The notes beneath the pieces are model-generated. The model was not told the origin of the DNA and searched no databases. It was given only the letters and a program-made list of their open reading frames with translations. Source: JAGCJX01 sp045638645 (GTDB taxonomy: Bacteria > Bacteroidota > Bacteroidia > Bacteroidales > UBA932). From it: DNA of 64,000 nt. Shown in pieces: positions 51,487 through 60,140 of this stretch. Position 1 is the first letter of the stretch. The number at the start of each line of letters is the position of its first letter. The DNA is taken from assembly GCA_045638645.1 (NCBI GenBank), contig JAZUBU010000020.1:1-64000 (forward strand), given 5' to 3'. Both the position numbers and the translations under genes were made by a program.

Positions 51487-52869
51487 CTAGAACATATAAT
51501 CCCAAGCGGGAAGTTGAATCGGTTTTTGTTCAGCCGCCTTGCGGGAAGCTTCATCCAGATAACGCTTGTTGATCACAATACGGAACATGTATTCATCGAA
51601 CCAAGCATCGGTAAAGGTCAGGTATCCGTTGTGACCGGCTGCGGTTCCCCAGCTGTTTTCGAACTCCCATTTCAAGGGACGATCGTTCTCATCGGTATCC
51701 ACGGCAATCAAGGTCATGGCATGGGAAGAACCGCTCTCACGGGTCAGGATCCGGGCTTTTTTATCCATAGACAGGTCAATGCCGAACAACGACTCATAAT
51801 CGTACATCGCAGGATCCGAAATACCCGCTTTGGAATTGTAGTAAGCTCCCACATCGCAAGACGCATACATGGCTTCGTTGGCCTTGATGGAGGCAATGGC
51901 TGCCGCTTTGATCACCTCGTTGGGCAAGTTCAGATAAACCCAGTTCACACCTTCTACGGTGTTGCGGTAATTAGCAATATCGTATACCCTATAATACTCA
52001 CGGGTCGGATCGTTCATGATCATGATGTAGGCATCCGGGTTGTAATCTTCGGGAACGATGCTTTTGTAAAAATCCATCGGAGTGGAAGTCAAAGTTTTCA
52101 CCTCACCGGATTGGGTCTTGTAACGCCAGGTAAATTCTGTCGGCGGTTCGCCCAGACACAAGGCCAACACGCGATACACATCTTTGAGAATCTCCAGCTT
52201 GGCTGTTTGAACCGCTTTCTTCTTTGCACCATCAGCAATCAGTTCGCGCAAAGCATAACCACCGGCACGCAGACGTTCGTTGATGACATTGCCCATTTGC
52301 GAGGTATTGTTGGAATGGGCTGTTTCCGGCATCACGTCTTGCGGAACCACGCCATATTTCTCGGCAATGTTGTAGAACAGGTTCCATACACCGCCATCAT
52401 TGACCGGAGCCTTGAAGAAAAATTCCACATCGCGGTCGGTCATGCTACGGTCCGCCGTAGCAATTACATTTTCCAGGAAGAGATTGCTCTTCTCAAAAAT
52501 ATCCCAGAAGTAGTTGTAGTTATGGGAAAAATCAAAGGAATTCAAATCCAACTGTTTCATCACGGTGGGACGCAGAACGTTCATCGAAGTAAACATCCAA
52601 CAACGGCCCGATGACTGTTGGTCGGTAATGCCTTTCACATCTACGCGGTATTTGAAGTAGTGGTCAATCTGACCGTCCAGACCGTGATTCAAGGCCAGGG
52701 TCTTCAGATTGGCATTCCCCATCAGGATGTTTTGCAAGGCTTTGGTCGAAGCATCTTCCACAAAGGATGACTGAATTTGTTGCAATTCGTTTTTCGTGAT
52801 TTCTTGGGCAGAAGCAGCAACTCCGGCAAGCCCCATGCCCAAGCAAAGGATCAAAAGTTTCTTATTCAT
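51487..52869 (-). CDS. C1B aminopeptidase (bleomycin hydrolase family), secreted
   Basis: The 460-residue cysteine peptidase has an N-terminal signal peptide (about 1-22, ASAQ), unusual because bacterial PepC homologues are mostly cytoplasmic. The catalytic Cys90 lies in QQSSGRCWMFTSMN. His is in GSSHAMTLIAVD and Asn in WEFENSWGTAAGHNGYL. C1B enzymes are usually hexameric aminopeptidases that trim peptides. A full sigma-ABfr promoter lies 26 bases upstream, making it the first gene of the unit with xthA, LysE, AsmA-like and CWC genes. Confidence 0.92.
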   Translation of the reverse strand: MNKKLLILCLGMGLAGVAASAQEITKNELQQIQSSFVEDASTKALQNILMGNANLKTLALNHGLDGQIDHYFKYRVDVKGITDQQSSGRCWMFTSMNVLRPTVMKQLDLNSFDFSHNYNYFWDIFEKSNLFLENVIATADRSMTDRDVEFFFKAPVNDGGVWNLFYNIAEKYGVVPQDVMPETAHSNNTSQMGNVINERLRAGGYALRELIADGAKKKAVQTAKLEILKDVYRVLALCLGEPPTEFTWRYKTQSGEVKTLTSTPMDFYKSIVPEDYNPDAYIMIMNDPTREYYRVYDIANYRNTVEGVNWVYLNLPNEVIKAAAIASIKANEAMYASCDVGAYYNSKAGISDPAMYDYESLFGIDLSMDKKARILTRESGSSHAMTLIAVDTDENDRPLKWEFENSWGTAAGHNGYLTFTDAWFDEYMFRIVINKRYLDEASRKAAEQKPIQLPAWDYMF

Positions 52870-52894
52870 AATTTCGTACAATATATTCATTTTT

Positions 52895-52925
52895 CAAAGA
52901 TAGGCAATCCTCCCGATTATCCAAA
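52895..52925 (-). promoter_or_regulatory. Promoter of the C1B peptidase unit
   Basis: On the minus strand TTTG (52925-52922), 19 bases, then TATCTTTG (52902-52895) is a full Bacteroidetes promoter, 25 bases before the ATG at 52869. Confidence 0.8.
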
Positions 52926-53005
52926 AACAAAAGACGGTACATACTTTGATAAATTATTTATAACAGTAAATATTTACAATTATATGCAATTTTTTAAGAA
53001 ATTTA

Positions 53006-53035
53006 TTTGCATGTAAAAAAATTATACTATATTTG
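53006..53035 (+). promoter_or_regulatory. Promoter of the PepSY-like gene
   Basis: TTTG (53006-53009), 18 bases, then TATATTTG (53028-53035), 47 bases before the ATG at 53083. The surrounding 100 bases are strongly AT-rich. Confidence 0.75.
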
Positions 53036-53082
53036 CATCGTAAAGTTAAGGTTTATAAAAGGTTTTTAATGGTCTTTTTGTT

Positions 53083-53526
53083 ATGAAAAAGGTTTTGACA
53101 ACACTGATTCTATGTCTCTTCGGATTTGGAATCACCCTCCGGGCCGAAGATCGGGAACGTGCCATCAATTTTGAAAAACTTCCTGCCCAAGCGATTGCTT
53201 TCGTAGGTGAACATTTTTCAAAAGACCAAGTCCTCTTCGCAGTTGAAGAATCAGAATTCTTCGACAAAGAATTCAAAGTGATGCTTGAAAACGGAATATC
53301 ACTGAAATTCGACAAAGAGGGAGCTTGGAAACAAGTGGAAAGCAAAATGACCGCTGTTCCAGATGCCCTGATTCCGAATGAAATCCGATCATTCATCGAT
53401 CAGCGGTTTCCCAAAGCACAAGTCCGCGAAATCCAACGGGAAAAGCGCGGCTGGGAAATCGAACTGATGAACGGAATCAGCCTGGAATTCGACAAGCGGT
53501 TCAATTTAGTTGACTACGACGATTAA
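53083..53526 (+). CDS. PepSY-like periplasmic protein
   Basis: The 147-residue exported protein has a signal peptide (about 1-21). Two copies of a PepSY-like (BLIP-type) repeat follow: one ends FKVMLENGISLKFDKEGAWKQV and the other WEIELMNGISLEFDKRFNLV. Each starts with a helix containing PAQAIAFVGEHF or PNEIRSFIDQRF. Such proteins are abundant in Bacteroidetes and may inhibit proteases or act as envelope sensors. The gene is monocistronic, with its own promoter and terminator. Confidence 0.88.
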   Translation: MKKVLTTLILCLFGFGITLRAEDRERAINFEKLPAQAIAFVGEHFSKDQVLFAVEESEFFDKEFKVMLENGISLKFDKEGAWKQVESKMTAVPDALIPNEIRSFIDQRFPKAQVREIQREKRGWEIELMNGISLEFDKRFNLVDYDD

Positions 53527-53539
53527 TGAATTGACACCC

Positions 53540-53577
53540 GAAAGGAGCGATGCGATATCGTTCCTTTCTTTTTTTAT
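53540..53577 (+). terminator. Rho-independent terminator
   Basis: An 11-bp stem (53540-53550 with 53558-53568, one G-U) is followed by seven T bases. It ends the PepSY-like transcript. Confidence 0.85.
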
Positions 53578-53585
53578 TACCTTTG
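53578..53585 (+). promoter_or_regulatory. -7 box for the esterase gene
   Basis: TACCTTTG lies immediately after the preceding terminator and 30 bases before the ATG at 53616. A -33 element would fall inside the hairpin and is not clear. Confidence 0.5.
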
Positions 53586-53615
53586 TCTCATCGATCATAT
53601 TCAAACAACAATACG

Positions 53616-54494
53616 ATGAGACAAATTCTTTTTTTCTTGAGCCTGTGCTGGATCGCAGCCATCCTGCCCAGTGCTGCACAACCGAGCCGCACCTACACAC
53701 ACGAAGTCTTACACAGTGAGATCCTTCAACGCGACATCGCCTACACAGTATACCTCCCCGCTGACTACGACAGTTCCGATCGGGAATACCGCATCATGTA
53801 CCTGTTGCACGGCTACGGTGGAGACGAAAGCAACTGGTTGTACTACGGTGAAATGGATCAGACCGCAGACCGCCTGATCGAAAACAACGAAATCCATCCC
53901 ACCATCATCGTTTGCCCGAATGCCGACAACGGCTGGTACATCAACCGTGCCGACGGATCGGACAACTTTGAAGACATGTTCATCCAGGAATTCATCCCCC
54001 ACATTGAAAAGAAATACAAAGTTCGTGCAGAAAAGAACTTCCGTTCCATTGGAGGCCTGTCCATGGGTGGCTACGGTTCCCTGCTTTATGCCCTCAAGCA
54101 CCCCGATCTGTTCAGTGTCTGTGTAGCCATGAGTGCCGGCGTAATGACGGATCAGGAATTGCTGGACCGCATCAATGGAAAATCCGGCAACAGCTACGGC
54201 ATGATGGAACTCTACGGTTGTACCAAAAAGCGTCTCTCTGACCATTGGTATGCCAATTCTGTCCTGGAACTGGTCAAGAACATGCCCGAAAACCAACGCA
54301 AACAAGTCAAATTCTACATCGACTGCGGAGATGACGACTTCCTCTACCGGGGCAACTCCGAACTGCACATGCTGATGCGCGAAAAAGGCATCACCCACGA
54401 ATACCGTGTGCGAGACGGCGCCCACAACTGGACCTACTGGCGTTCCGCCCTGGAAGCCGGCCTCAAATACATCAGCCAAGTCCAACGTTACTAA
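53616..54494 (+). CDS. Secreted esterase of the esterase D/feruloyl esterase type
   Basis: The 292-residue alpha/beta hydrolase has a signal peptide (about 1-22). The oxyanion HGYGGDESNW follows at 65-74. The nucleophile elbow GGLSMGGYG gives Ser149. The acid is in YIDCGDDDF and the catalytic His in RDGAHNWTYW. The family includes acetyl-xylan, feruloyl and S-formylglutathione-type esterases, so deacylation of glycans is plausible. ATG 53616 is chosen because it gives the signal peptide. A small unknown gene follows 16 bases later. Confidence 0.9.
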   Translation: MRQILFFLSLCWIAAILPSAAQPSRTYTHEVLHSEILQRDIAYTVYLPADYDSSDREYRIMYLLHGYGGDESNWLYYGEMDQTADRLIENNEIHPTIIVCPNADNGWYINRADGSDNFEDMFIQEFIPHIEKKYKVRAEKNFRSIGGLSMGGYGSLLYALKHPDLFSVCVAMSAGVMTDQELLDRINGKSGNSYGMMELYGCTKKRLSDHWYANSVLELVKNMPENQRKQVKFYIDCGDDDFLYRGNSELHMLMREKGITHEYRVRDGAHNWTYWRSALEAGLKYISQVQRY

Positions 54495-54510
54495 TCCCAA
54501 TACCTTGACC

Positions 54511-54837
54511 ATGATGAATACAGAAACAGCACCCGTCAACAATATCCCCGACTGGGCCGAATGCAACGTGCAAGGATACACCATTGCCTGCGATCCGGGT
54601 CGCAACACCATCACCCCCTACCCGAAACATTACACCCCCGACCAGATCAAGAAAGGTATGAATCTGACAGCGCACTGCGAATACCTTCCACCCGTCATTG
54701 TCCGGGAAGTGGGCAAGAATTTCCTGACCCTACAATATGGTGGTACCGTCAAAAGCATCTTTACCGGCGGTCATATCCAGACTCCGCGCAAACCCCTGGA
54801 CTACGCTTACTCCGAAGTCGATATCTACCTGAAATAA
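54511..54837 (+). CDS. Small hypothetical protein
   Basis: This 108-residue protein is not recognised. It has no signal peptide or membrane segment. It is mostly beta in predicted pattern, with paired motifs YTIACDPGRNTITPYPKHY and FLTLQYGGTVKSIFTGGHI and three cysteines. It starts 16 bases after the esterase gene. ATGs at 54511 and 54514 are both possible. Confidence 0.65.
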   Translation: MMNTETAPVNNIPDWAECNVQGYTIACDPGRNTITPYPKHYTPDQIKKGMNLTAHCEYLPPVIVREVGKNFLTLQYGGTVKSIFTGGHIQTPRKPLDYAYSEVDIYLK

Positions 54838-54960
54838 GCCGACAGACCAAAAGGAACGACTAGAAAAGGCCATCAGGCAAGACATCAGACACAACCATCA
54901 GAGAAAACTACCAGAGAAAGCCCTCAAAACACATTCAGGATCCTGAGAGCAACCAAGTAG

Positions 54961-54995
54961 GAACCCCGAAAGTCGACAAAAGACTTTCGGGGTTC
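54961..54995. terminator. Perfect 14-bp palindromic hairpin
   Basis: Arms 54961-54974 and 54982-54995 pair perfectly (GAACCCCGAAAGTC) with a seven-base loop. It is the same family as the hairpins near 0.7 and 8.9 kb. It lies downstream of the small hypothetical gene, after 120 non-coding bases rich in ATCAGA/CCAGAGAAA-like motifs. Confidence 0.65.
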
Positions 54996-55009
54996 ATTGC
55001 TTTATCAAA

Positions 55010-55045
55010 AGCAAAAAAAGAGGCCAACCCGAAGGCCAGCCTCTT
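55010..55045 (-). terminator. Rho-independent terminator of the repeat lipoprotein gene
   Basis: On the minus strand a 12-bp stem (55045-55034 with 55029-55018, three G-U pairs) closes a TTCG tetraloop and is followed by a long T-run. Confidence 0.8.
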
Positions 55046-55068
55046 GAAGTATTTGCAATCCAAATGGA

Positions 55069-57762
55069 TTATTCTACGATACCGGTGTATGTTGAACGTA
55101 CCAGTTTGTGTCCGTTTTGATAGATGTAGACCGCTACGTCAATGGTGTAAGTGCCATCATCGTGTTTCACGACTTCGATCATACCACCACCCGCATAGAA
55201 CGGATAAGGGTTCGGAACATCCGGCATGGTCAAGGTTGTACCATTACCATAGTAAGTGAACGGATCATCTTCAAATTGGTAAGTGTAGGTATAAAGACCC
55301 GGAGTAATTTCACTGATCGATACGTTATCTTCGTGGAAAGAAATCTTCAGACGGTCACCGTGGCTGTTGCTCATGGTCACATAACGACCACCCATACCAT
55401 CGGTCGTTCCAATCTTCACGGTTTCAAAATCGAGTTTGTAATCGGCCGGATAACGGTAACCCGGGTTTTGGAAGTCGTAAGAAGCGTTGTCGCTCTTCAA
55501 CACGATACCGGTGTGGGTTGCGTTGATCTTGGTCTTCATTTGGTCTTCTACGTGCAGTACCATTTCATAACCTACGTCCAAGTGTCTTACTTCCAAGGTT
55601 GCATCGGTCAACTCAAGGCTGGATGCACCACGCAAAGTCATGGAACCGTAGTGAATGATGAGTTCTTCACCACCCAAAGTGTAGGTACCTTCTTTCAAGA
55701 TACCGTCGTAAGCGATGGGGCATTCCAGTTGCAATTGGATATCATACGGGCCTTCTGCTGTCGTAAAGTACAAGTCAAACCAACCGTCTGCGCGAAGCGG
55801 TGCATCGTGAGAACCGGTTACGCTGGTGAAGGTGGTGTTAATGGTGATGTCGTTGTACGGAATCGGAGGGTTGTTGAAGGTTGCGTTGCTGGTGTAGGGA
55901 TCAACGATACCTTTGTAAGCCGCTTTGAAACGGTTGCCTTCGGTATCGCGAACATCCACATACATGTCATAACCTTCTTCCAAGTGAGAAACGATCAACT
56001 TACCAGACACCAAAGTCTTGGTGTAAGGAGCTTTCATTTTGGATTTCGCACCGTTGATGAAGAAGTTGGAGAGAGAAGAACCAGCCCATTCATCTGCATT
56101 GGGATCCACGATGTATTCGCCTTCCGGCAACACATTCCAAACAGAACCCGGGCAGTTCACAGCCAATTCCAATTTCTTGTCACCGGCTTCCATATACAAT
56201 GTATAAGCAGTTGAGCTGTTGGAAACACCTTTCACGGTCATTTCAGCAATTTCTTCGCCTTGACCGGGGTGGTTGATATCCGGGTCAGCATCCCAACGTT
56301 TTTCGATCACACCTTCCCAGGTAGCTTTGATCTTGGTCTTCAATTCATTTTCAATGTCCAGGGTCAGACGGTACTCTCCATCCAAGTGCTCAACTTCCAA
56401 AGTAGAACCTTCCAACAGACGCATATAAATTTGGTCTTCCAATTGTGCATGGTGGTAACCTTCTTCTGCGAAAATCACGAGCTCGTCAATTTCTTCATCG
56501 GATTCCCAATCGGTGGTTTTCAAAGTATACAAACCTTCCGGAAGAATACCGTCCATCACTTTCGGGAACAAGAGGTTGAAATAGATGTCATACGGACCGT
56601 CAGCCGTTTTCATCCAGAATGAGAAGCTGGTACCCGGATCGCTGTAGTGTTGAGCACCTACGTAGGTCAACGTAGTTTCGTAGGTTTCATCGTGCCAAGG
56701 AATCGGAGGGTTGCAGAATTGTTCTTGTTCGAATTGCGGCGGAACATAACCTTCGTAAACACCGACGATGCGGTTGCCTTGTTCGTCAGTCAAGTCAACA
56801 TCCACGATGTAACCTTTGTCCACGTGAGTGATGATGATACGGCCGGATTGCAACAAGTTGTAATCTTCTGCGTTACGGTCGGTACGGATGAAAGAACCTT
56901 GGGCTGCGATGCAGTTTTCTTCAGCTTCGTACATCGGAGGTTCGGGCAAATCCAATACTTTGTATTCTCCTTCGGGCAATACACCTGCCACAGAAGTTTC
57001 TTGCAAGTACATGTCTACGAATGCTTGTTCACCTTTGGAAGTGTAGATGTTGAAACCAAAGTTGAAACGGTTCCATTTACGGCCGTAGATCTCAACGATA
57101 TCAGACTCATTCAACTTGGTGGTCATTTCCAACACGTCAGACACCACTGAGGCAACACCGTTGGTTGCAGCAGCAAACACATAGTAAGTCACGCCAGGTT
57201 CCAAATCAGAAACGGTTTGGATAGAAGACTCGTTGGCAGCGACAGCCGTACCGTTGGCCAAAATGTCAGCAGCAGCAGGTGCTTCGTTTTCGTTCAATAC
57301 CACATAAGCACAAGCCGTTGCGTCTTGGGGTTTCACGACAAATGAAATGGAGCTGCGGGTCACGGAACCGGCTTCCAAAGTCACAACCGGCACAGCGGCA
57401 TCGGTTGTTTTCATTTTCAAGACTTGCGACAATACAGCCACATCGCCAGCTTGAGCAGCCACTACGATGTTGTATTCGGTATTCGGTTTCAGATCAGAAA
57501 CGGTTACCGAAGAAGTTTTCTTGGCATCTACAGAGACACCGTTCGCCAATACAGCACTGGCGGTGGGAGCAGTTGTACCATTTTCATAGCACACATAAGC
57601 ACAGGTTTCGGCATTCTCCGGAGTCACCTTAAACACCAGGGAGGTCGGCAGGCTTTCTACAGCCTCCAATGCCACCTTCGGAGTTGCATGTTTTTCCTCT
57701 TCCTGACAGCTCACGAGCGCCAGAACAAAAGTCAATGCAAGCAGCAAATAGGTTTTTTTCAT
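55069..57762 (-). CDS. Modular repeat lipoprotein
   Basis: The 897-residue lipoprotein (VSC, Cys19) starts with two FN3-like modules (about 29-118 and 126-216), each with a CAYV strand and SDLxPxxxY end. Five modules of about 115-120 residues follow (about 223-342, 363-486, 507-621, 640-753 and 777-897). Modules 1 and 3 resemble each other (LPEGEY, H.xxGY.VDV, EGN..), and so do 2 and 4 (GPYDI, DGIL.EG.YTL, KTKI.AT..G). The whole forms an A-B-A-B-A pattern. No catalytic motif is seen; surface binding is only a guess. A full promoter and a strong terminator make it monocistronic. Confidence 0.78.
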   Translation of the reverse strand: MKKTYLLLALTFVLALVSCQEEEKHATPKVALEAVESLPTSLVFKVTPENAETCAYVCYENGTTAPTASAVLANGVSVDAKKTSSVTVSDLKPNTEYNIVVAAQAGDVAVLSQVLKMKTTDAAVPVVTLEAGSVTRSSISFVVKPQDATACAYVVLNENEAPAAADILANGTAVAANESSIQTVSDLEPGVTYYVFAAATNGVASVVSDVLEMTTKLNESDIVEIYGRKWNRFNFGFNIYTSKGEQAFVDMYLQETSVAGVLPEGEYKVLDLPEPPMYEAEENCIAAQGSFIRTDRNAEDYNLLQSGRIIITHVDKGYIVDVDLTDEQGNRIVGVYEGYVPPQFEQEQFCNPPIPWHDETYETTLTYVGAQHYSDPGTSFSFWMKTADGPYDIYFNLLFPKVMDGILPEGLYTLKTTDWESDEEIDELVIFAEEGYHHAQLEDQIYMRLLEGSTLEVEHLDGEYRLTLDIENELKTKIKATWEGVIEKRWDADPDINHPGQGEEIAEMTVKGVSNSSTAYTLYMEAGDKKLELAVNCPGSVWNVLPEGEYIVDPNADEWAGSSLSNFFINGAKSKMKAPYTKTLVSGKLIVSHLEEGYDMYVDVRDTEGNRFKAAYKGIVDPYTSNATFNNPPIPYNDITINTTFTSVTGSHDAPLRADGWFDLYFTTAEGPYDIQLQLECPIAYDGILKEGTYTLGGEELIIHYGSMTLRGASSLELTDATLEVRHLDVGYEMVLHVEDQMKTKINATHTGIVLKSDNASYDFQNPGYRYPADYKLDFETVKIGTTDGMGGRYVTMSNSHGDRLKISFHEDNVSISEITPGLYTYTYQFEDDPFTYYGNGTTLTMPDVPNPYPFYAGGGMIEVVKHDDGTYTIDVAVYIYQNGHKLVRSTYTGIVE

Positions 57763-57794
57763 AATGAGTTTAAAATTGGGTTAAAAAATTTATT

Positions 57795-57825
57795 CAAAAA
57801 TATACTATTTTTTTACTTTTACAAA
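57795..57825 (-). promoter_or_regulatory. Promoter of the repeat lipoprotein gene
   Basis: On the minus strand TTTG (57825-57822), 19 bases, then TATTTTTG (57802-57795) matches the Bacteroidetes consensus, 32 bases before the ATG. Confidence 0.75.
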
Positions 57826-57836
57826 CAGAAGCTGCA

Positions 57837-58289
57837 TTATTTCAACAAAATAGTTTCAATCAATTGCTTCAGATTCTTCTTCGGCATCGAACCTTTCTGA
57901 ACCTGGGGCTCGCCTTTCACCGGGATGAACAACATCGTCGGAAGCGCCTGAATTCCAAAATCAACTGCCAATTGTCTTTGTTGATCGGTATTGACTTTGT
58001 AAATCACAATGCGACCTTCGTATTCCTTCGCCAATTCTTCCAGCACCGGTGCCAAGCGCTGACAAGGCACACACCAGTCTGCATAAAAATCAACAATGGC
58101 CGGGAGATCACCCAAATAAGTCAAATTACTATCCTCCTTGTAATTGAAGACTTTTGCCATAAATTCTTCTTGTGTCAGATGCTGTACGAGCACCGATTTT
58201 CTCTCGGGTTCGCCTGCATAGACAGAAGCGGGCATCATCAGCCCCAAAAGCAAGCCCATTACCAGAGCTATCATCATTCTATTTTTCAT
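57837..58289 (-). CDS. Periplasmic thioredoxin
   Basis: The 150-residue protein has a signal peptide (about 1-25, VYAG) and a thioredoxin fold. The active site is DWCVPCQ (Cys73, Cys76), and the cis-proline is in ALPTMLFIP. The N-terminal insert before the domain (about 28-60) is longer than in cytoplasmic thioredoxin. It probably keeps disulfides reduced, or exchanges them, in the periplasm. It diverges from the NifX-like gene. Confidence 0.92.
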   Translation of the reverse strand: MKNRMMIALVMGLLLGLMMPASVYAGEPERKSVLVQHLTQEEFMAKVFNYKEDSNLTYLGDLPAIVDFYADWCVPCQRLAPVLEELAKEYEGRIVIYKVNTDQQRQLAVDFGIQALPTMLFIPVKGEPQVQKGSMPKKNLKQLIETILLK

Positions 58290-58361
58290 ATTTTCAAAAA
58301 ATTAAAAATCTGCGCAAGATACAAAATCTTTTTGGATGACACATCATCCGATAAAACTTAT

Positions 58362-58369
58362 TATTTTTG
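58362..58369 (+). promoter_or_regulatory. -7 box for the NifX-like gene
   Basis: TATTTTTG matches the consensus, 48 bases before the ATG at 58418. The nearest TTTG upstream is 27 bases away, longer than usual. Confidence 0.4.
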
Positions 58370-58417
58370 TACGAATTTTATACGAACAAAAAAAACAACA
58401 AACCCAATACAAGAATC

Positions 58418-58783
58418 ATGAAAATAGCTGTACCTACCCGAGATGGCCACATCGATGACCACTTTGGCCATTGCGACCACTATACCATTTATACCATTGA
58501 AAACCAAGCAATTTCAAACAAAGAAGACCTTCCTTCTCCGCAAGGTTGTGGTTGCAAGTCCGGTATTGCCGCCGACCTGCAAGCCATGGGTGTTACCGTC
58601 ATGCTCGCCGGAAACATGGGACCGGGTGCTTTGAACAAACTTCACGCCCACGGCATCCAAGTGATCCGCGGCTGCCACGGACCGGTTGACGCCGTAGTCA
58701 CCCTATACCTGAACGGCGAACTGGCCGACTCCGGCATCGGATGTGCCGGTCACAGTTCCGACCACCAATGCAGCGGACACTAG
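58418..58783 (+). CDS. NifB/NifX-type dinitrogenase iron-molybdenum cofactor-binding family protein
   Basis: The 121-residue cytoplasmic protein has the ribonuclease-H-like fold of NifX/NafY/YdhX-type proteins. It begins MKIAVPTRDGHIDDHFGHCDHY, then QGCGCKSGIAADLQAMGVTVMLAGNMG and GCHGPVDAVVTLYLNG. The tail adds a Cys/His-rich end (CAGHSSDHQCSGH). In non-diazotrophs such proteins may bind iron-sulfur or metal clusters. No nif genes are near, so nitrogen fixation is not implied. Confidence 0.9.
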   Translation: MKIAVPTRDGHIDDHFGHCDHYTIYTIENQAISNKEDLPSPQGCGCKSGIAADLQAMGVTVMLAGNMGPGALNKLHAHGIQVIRGCHGPVDAVVTLYLNGELADSGIGCAGHSSDHQCSGH

Positions 58784-58889
58784 ACCTCCTCGTCCGACGA
58801 CCGTCCACCGACCACCGACGACAGCCGACACCAACGAATACCTGCCGACTGTTGCCGACCGACTCCCATCAACCCCTAACGCCCCCTGC

Positions 58890-59372
58890 ATGCCCCCGAT
58901 CAACAAAACAAACGTTGCCCGCCTGCTCGATGCCCGTAAGATCCCTTACGAGCTCATTCCCTACACCGTGGATGAAAACGACCTGGCAGCCACCCACGTC
59001 GCCGAAGAACTGGGCGAGGACATTGCCCAAGTCTTCAAAACCCTCGTTTTGCGCGGCGACAAGAACGGTCTCTTTGTCTGTGTCATCCCCGGGGACGAGG
59101 AAGTGGACTTGAAAAAAGTGGCCAAGATTTCCGGGAACAAAAAAGCCGAAATGATTGCCGTGAAAGAACTGTTGCCCCTGACCGGCTACATTCGGGGAGG
59201 CTGCTGCCCGATCGGCATGAAAAAACCCTATCCGACCTGGATCCACTGCAGCTGCCAGGACTTCCCCCACATCTTCATCAGTGCCGGTGTCCGCGGCCTG
59301 CAGCTAAAAATAAACCCCGACGACTTGTTGCAAGTGGTCGGGGCTAAAACGGAGGATCTGATCAAGGACTAA
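58890..59372 (+). CDS. ybaK: Cys-tRNA(Pro)/Cys-tRNA(Cys) deacylase YbaK
   Basis: The 160-residue protein edits mischarged Cys-tRNA(Pro). It starts MPPINKTNVARLLDARKIPYE, and the family core shows QVFKTLVLRGDKNGLFVCVIPGDEEVDLKKVAK (split about 44-77) and GYIRGGCCPIGMKKPYPTWI. ATG 58890 is used; the in-frame extension upstream is low-complexity Pro/Thr. The stop codon overlaps that of the converging creatininase-family gene. Confidence 0.92.
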   Translation: MPPINKTNVARLLDARKIPYELIPYTVDENDLAATHVAEELGEDIAQVFKTLVLRGDKNGLFVCVIPGDEEVDLKKVAKISGNKKAEMIAVKELLPLTGYIRGGCCPIGMKKPYPTWIHCSCQDFPHIFISAGVRGLQLKINPDDLLQVVGAKTEDLIKD

Positions 59373-60130
59373 TAAATGGGTCCTTTCGCAAAATCCACCA
59401 CAAAATCTACGATCTTCGGTATCACTGCCTCCACATAACGACGACCTTTCTCGGCGGTTGCCTTGTGCGGATTGCCAACACCTGTATCCTCCGTTACAGC
59501 GGCCCAGTCTCGGGGCAGCCAGGCCACTTTCCGGTTCAGTCCATCAATGGCAAACCGTTTGAAACGGCCGTCCCCAGCCAATTCCATCTTGACTTGGTCG
59601 GGATAATAATGGAGCATGACCGAAGTTTCCAATTCTCCCGCGTGATCATCTTCGGCTTCTTCGAAAAAGCCATCCCGTTTCACAATGTTGAACCATTCGT
59701 TGTGACAGATGATCATCTGCGGATCCTCTATCATCAGATCACGGATCATGGCTTTGAAAATATTGCCACCGTGACCGCTCATAATCATGAGCTTACGAAT
59801 GTTCTGACGTTTCAACGAAATCACAATGTCCCGCAAGACAGCAAACTGCGTCGCCTGGGAGGTATGGATACAGAAAGGCAATTCTATCTGTCCAGGATTC
59901 TGAGAGCCCAACGGGATGCCCGGCAGCACCATGGCTTTTACCCCACGTGCCGCTGCCTGTTCCACAACCTCAAAAGCAATGGCTTGAGCCGTCAGCATGT
60001 CCGTACAATACGGAAGATGACGATTGTGCGGCTCCGTCGCCCCCCAAGGAAGGATGGCCAGATCGTAAGCATCTGTCCGGCTGACATCCCCCCATTTGGC
60101 GTACGTGATATCGTAAGCTGAATGATTCAT
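59369..60130 (-). CDS. Creatininase-family amidohydrolase
   Basis: The 253-residue protein keeps the creatininase metal ligands: Glu33, His35 and Asp44 in WGATEPHNRHLPYCTD, His120 in SGHGGN and the Glu of DHAGELETS (about 162-170). Family members hydrolyse cyclic or linear amides such as creatinine and formylated intermediates. It is the last gene of the ROK-MFS-SIS operon, 10 bases after the SIS gene, so a sugar-linked amide substrate is a reasonable guess. No signal peptide is present. Confidence 0.9.
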   Translation of the reverse strand: MNHSAYDITYAKWGDVSRTDAYDLAILPWGATEPHNRHLPYCTDMLTAQAIAFEVVEQAAARGVKAMVLPGIPLGSQNPGQIELPFCIHTSQATQFAVLRDIVISLKRQNIRKLMIMSGHGGNIFKAMIRDLMIEDPQMIICHNEWFNIVKRDGFFEEAEDDHAGELETSVMLHYYPDQVKMELAGDGRFKRFAIDGLNRKVAWLPRDWAAVTEDTGVGNPHKATAEKGRRYVEAVIPKIVDFVVDFAKGPIY

Positions 60131-60140
60131 GGTAATTCGC

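Noticed and set aside
58418..58783. Evidence for nitrogen fixation
   Set aside because: Only a NifX-like domain protein is present; no nifHDK or nifB neighbours, and such proteins are common in non-fixing anaerobes.
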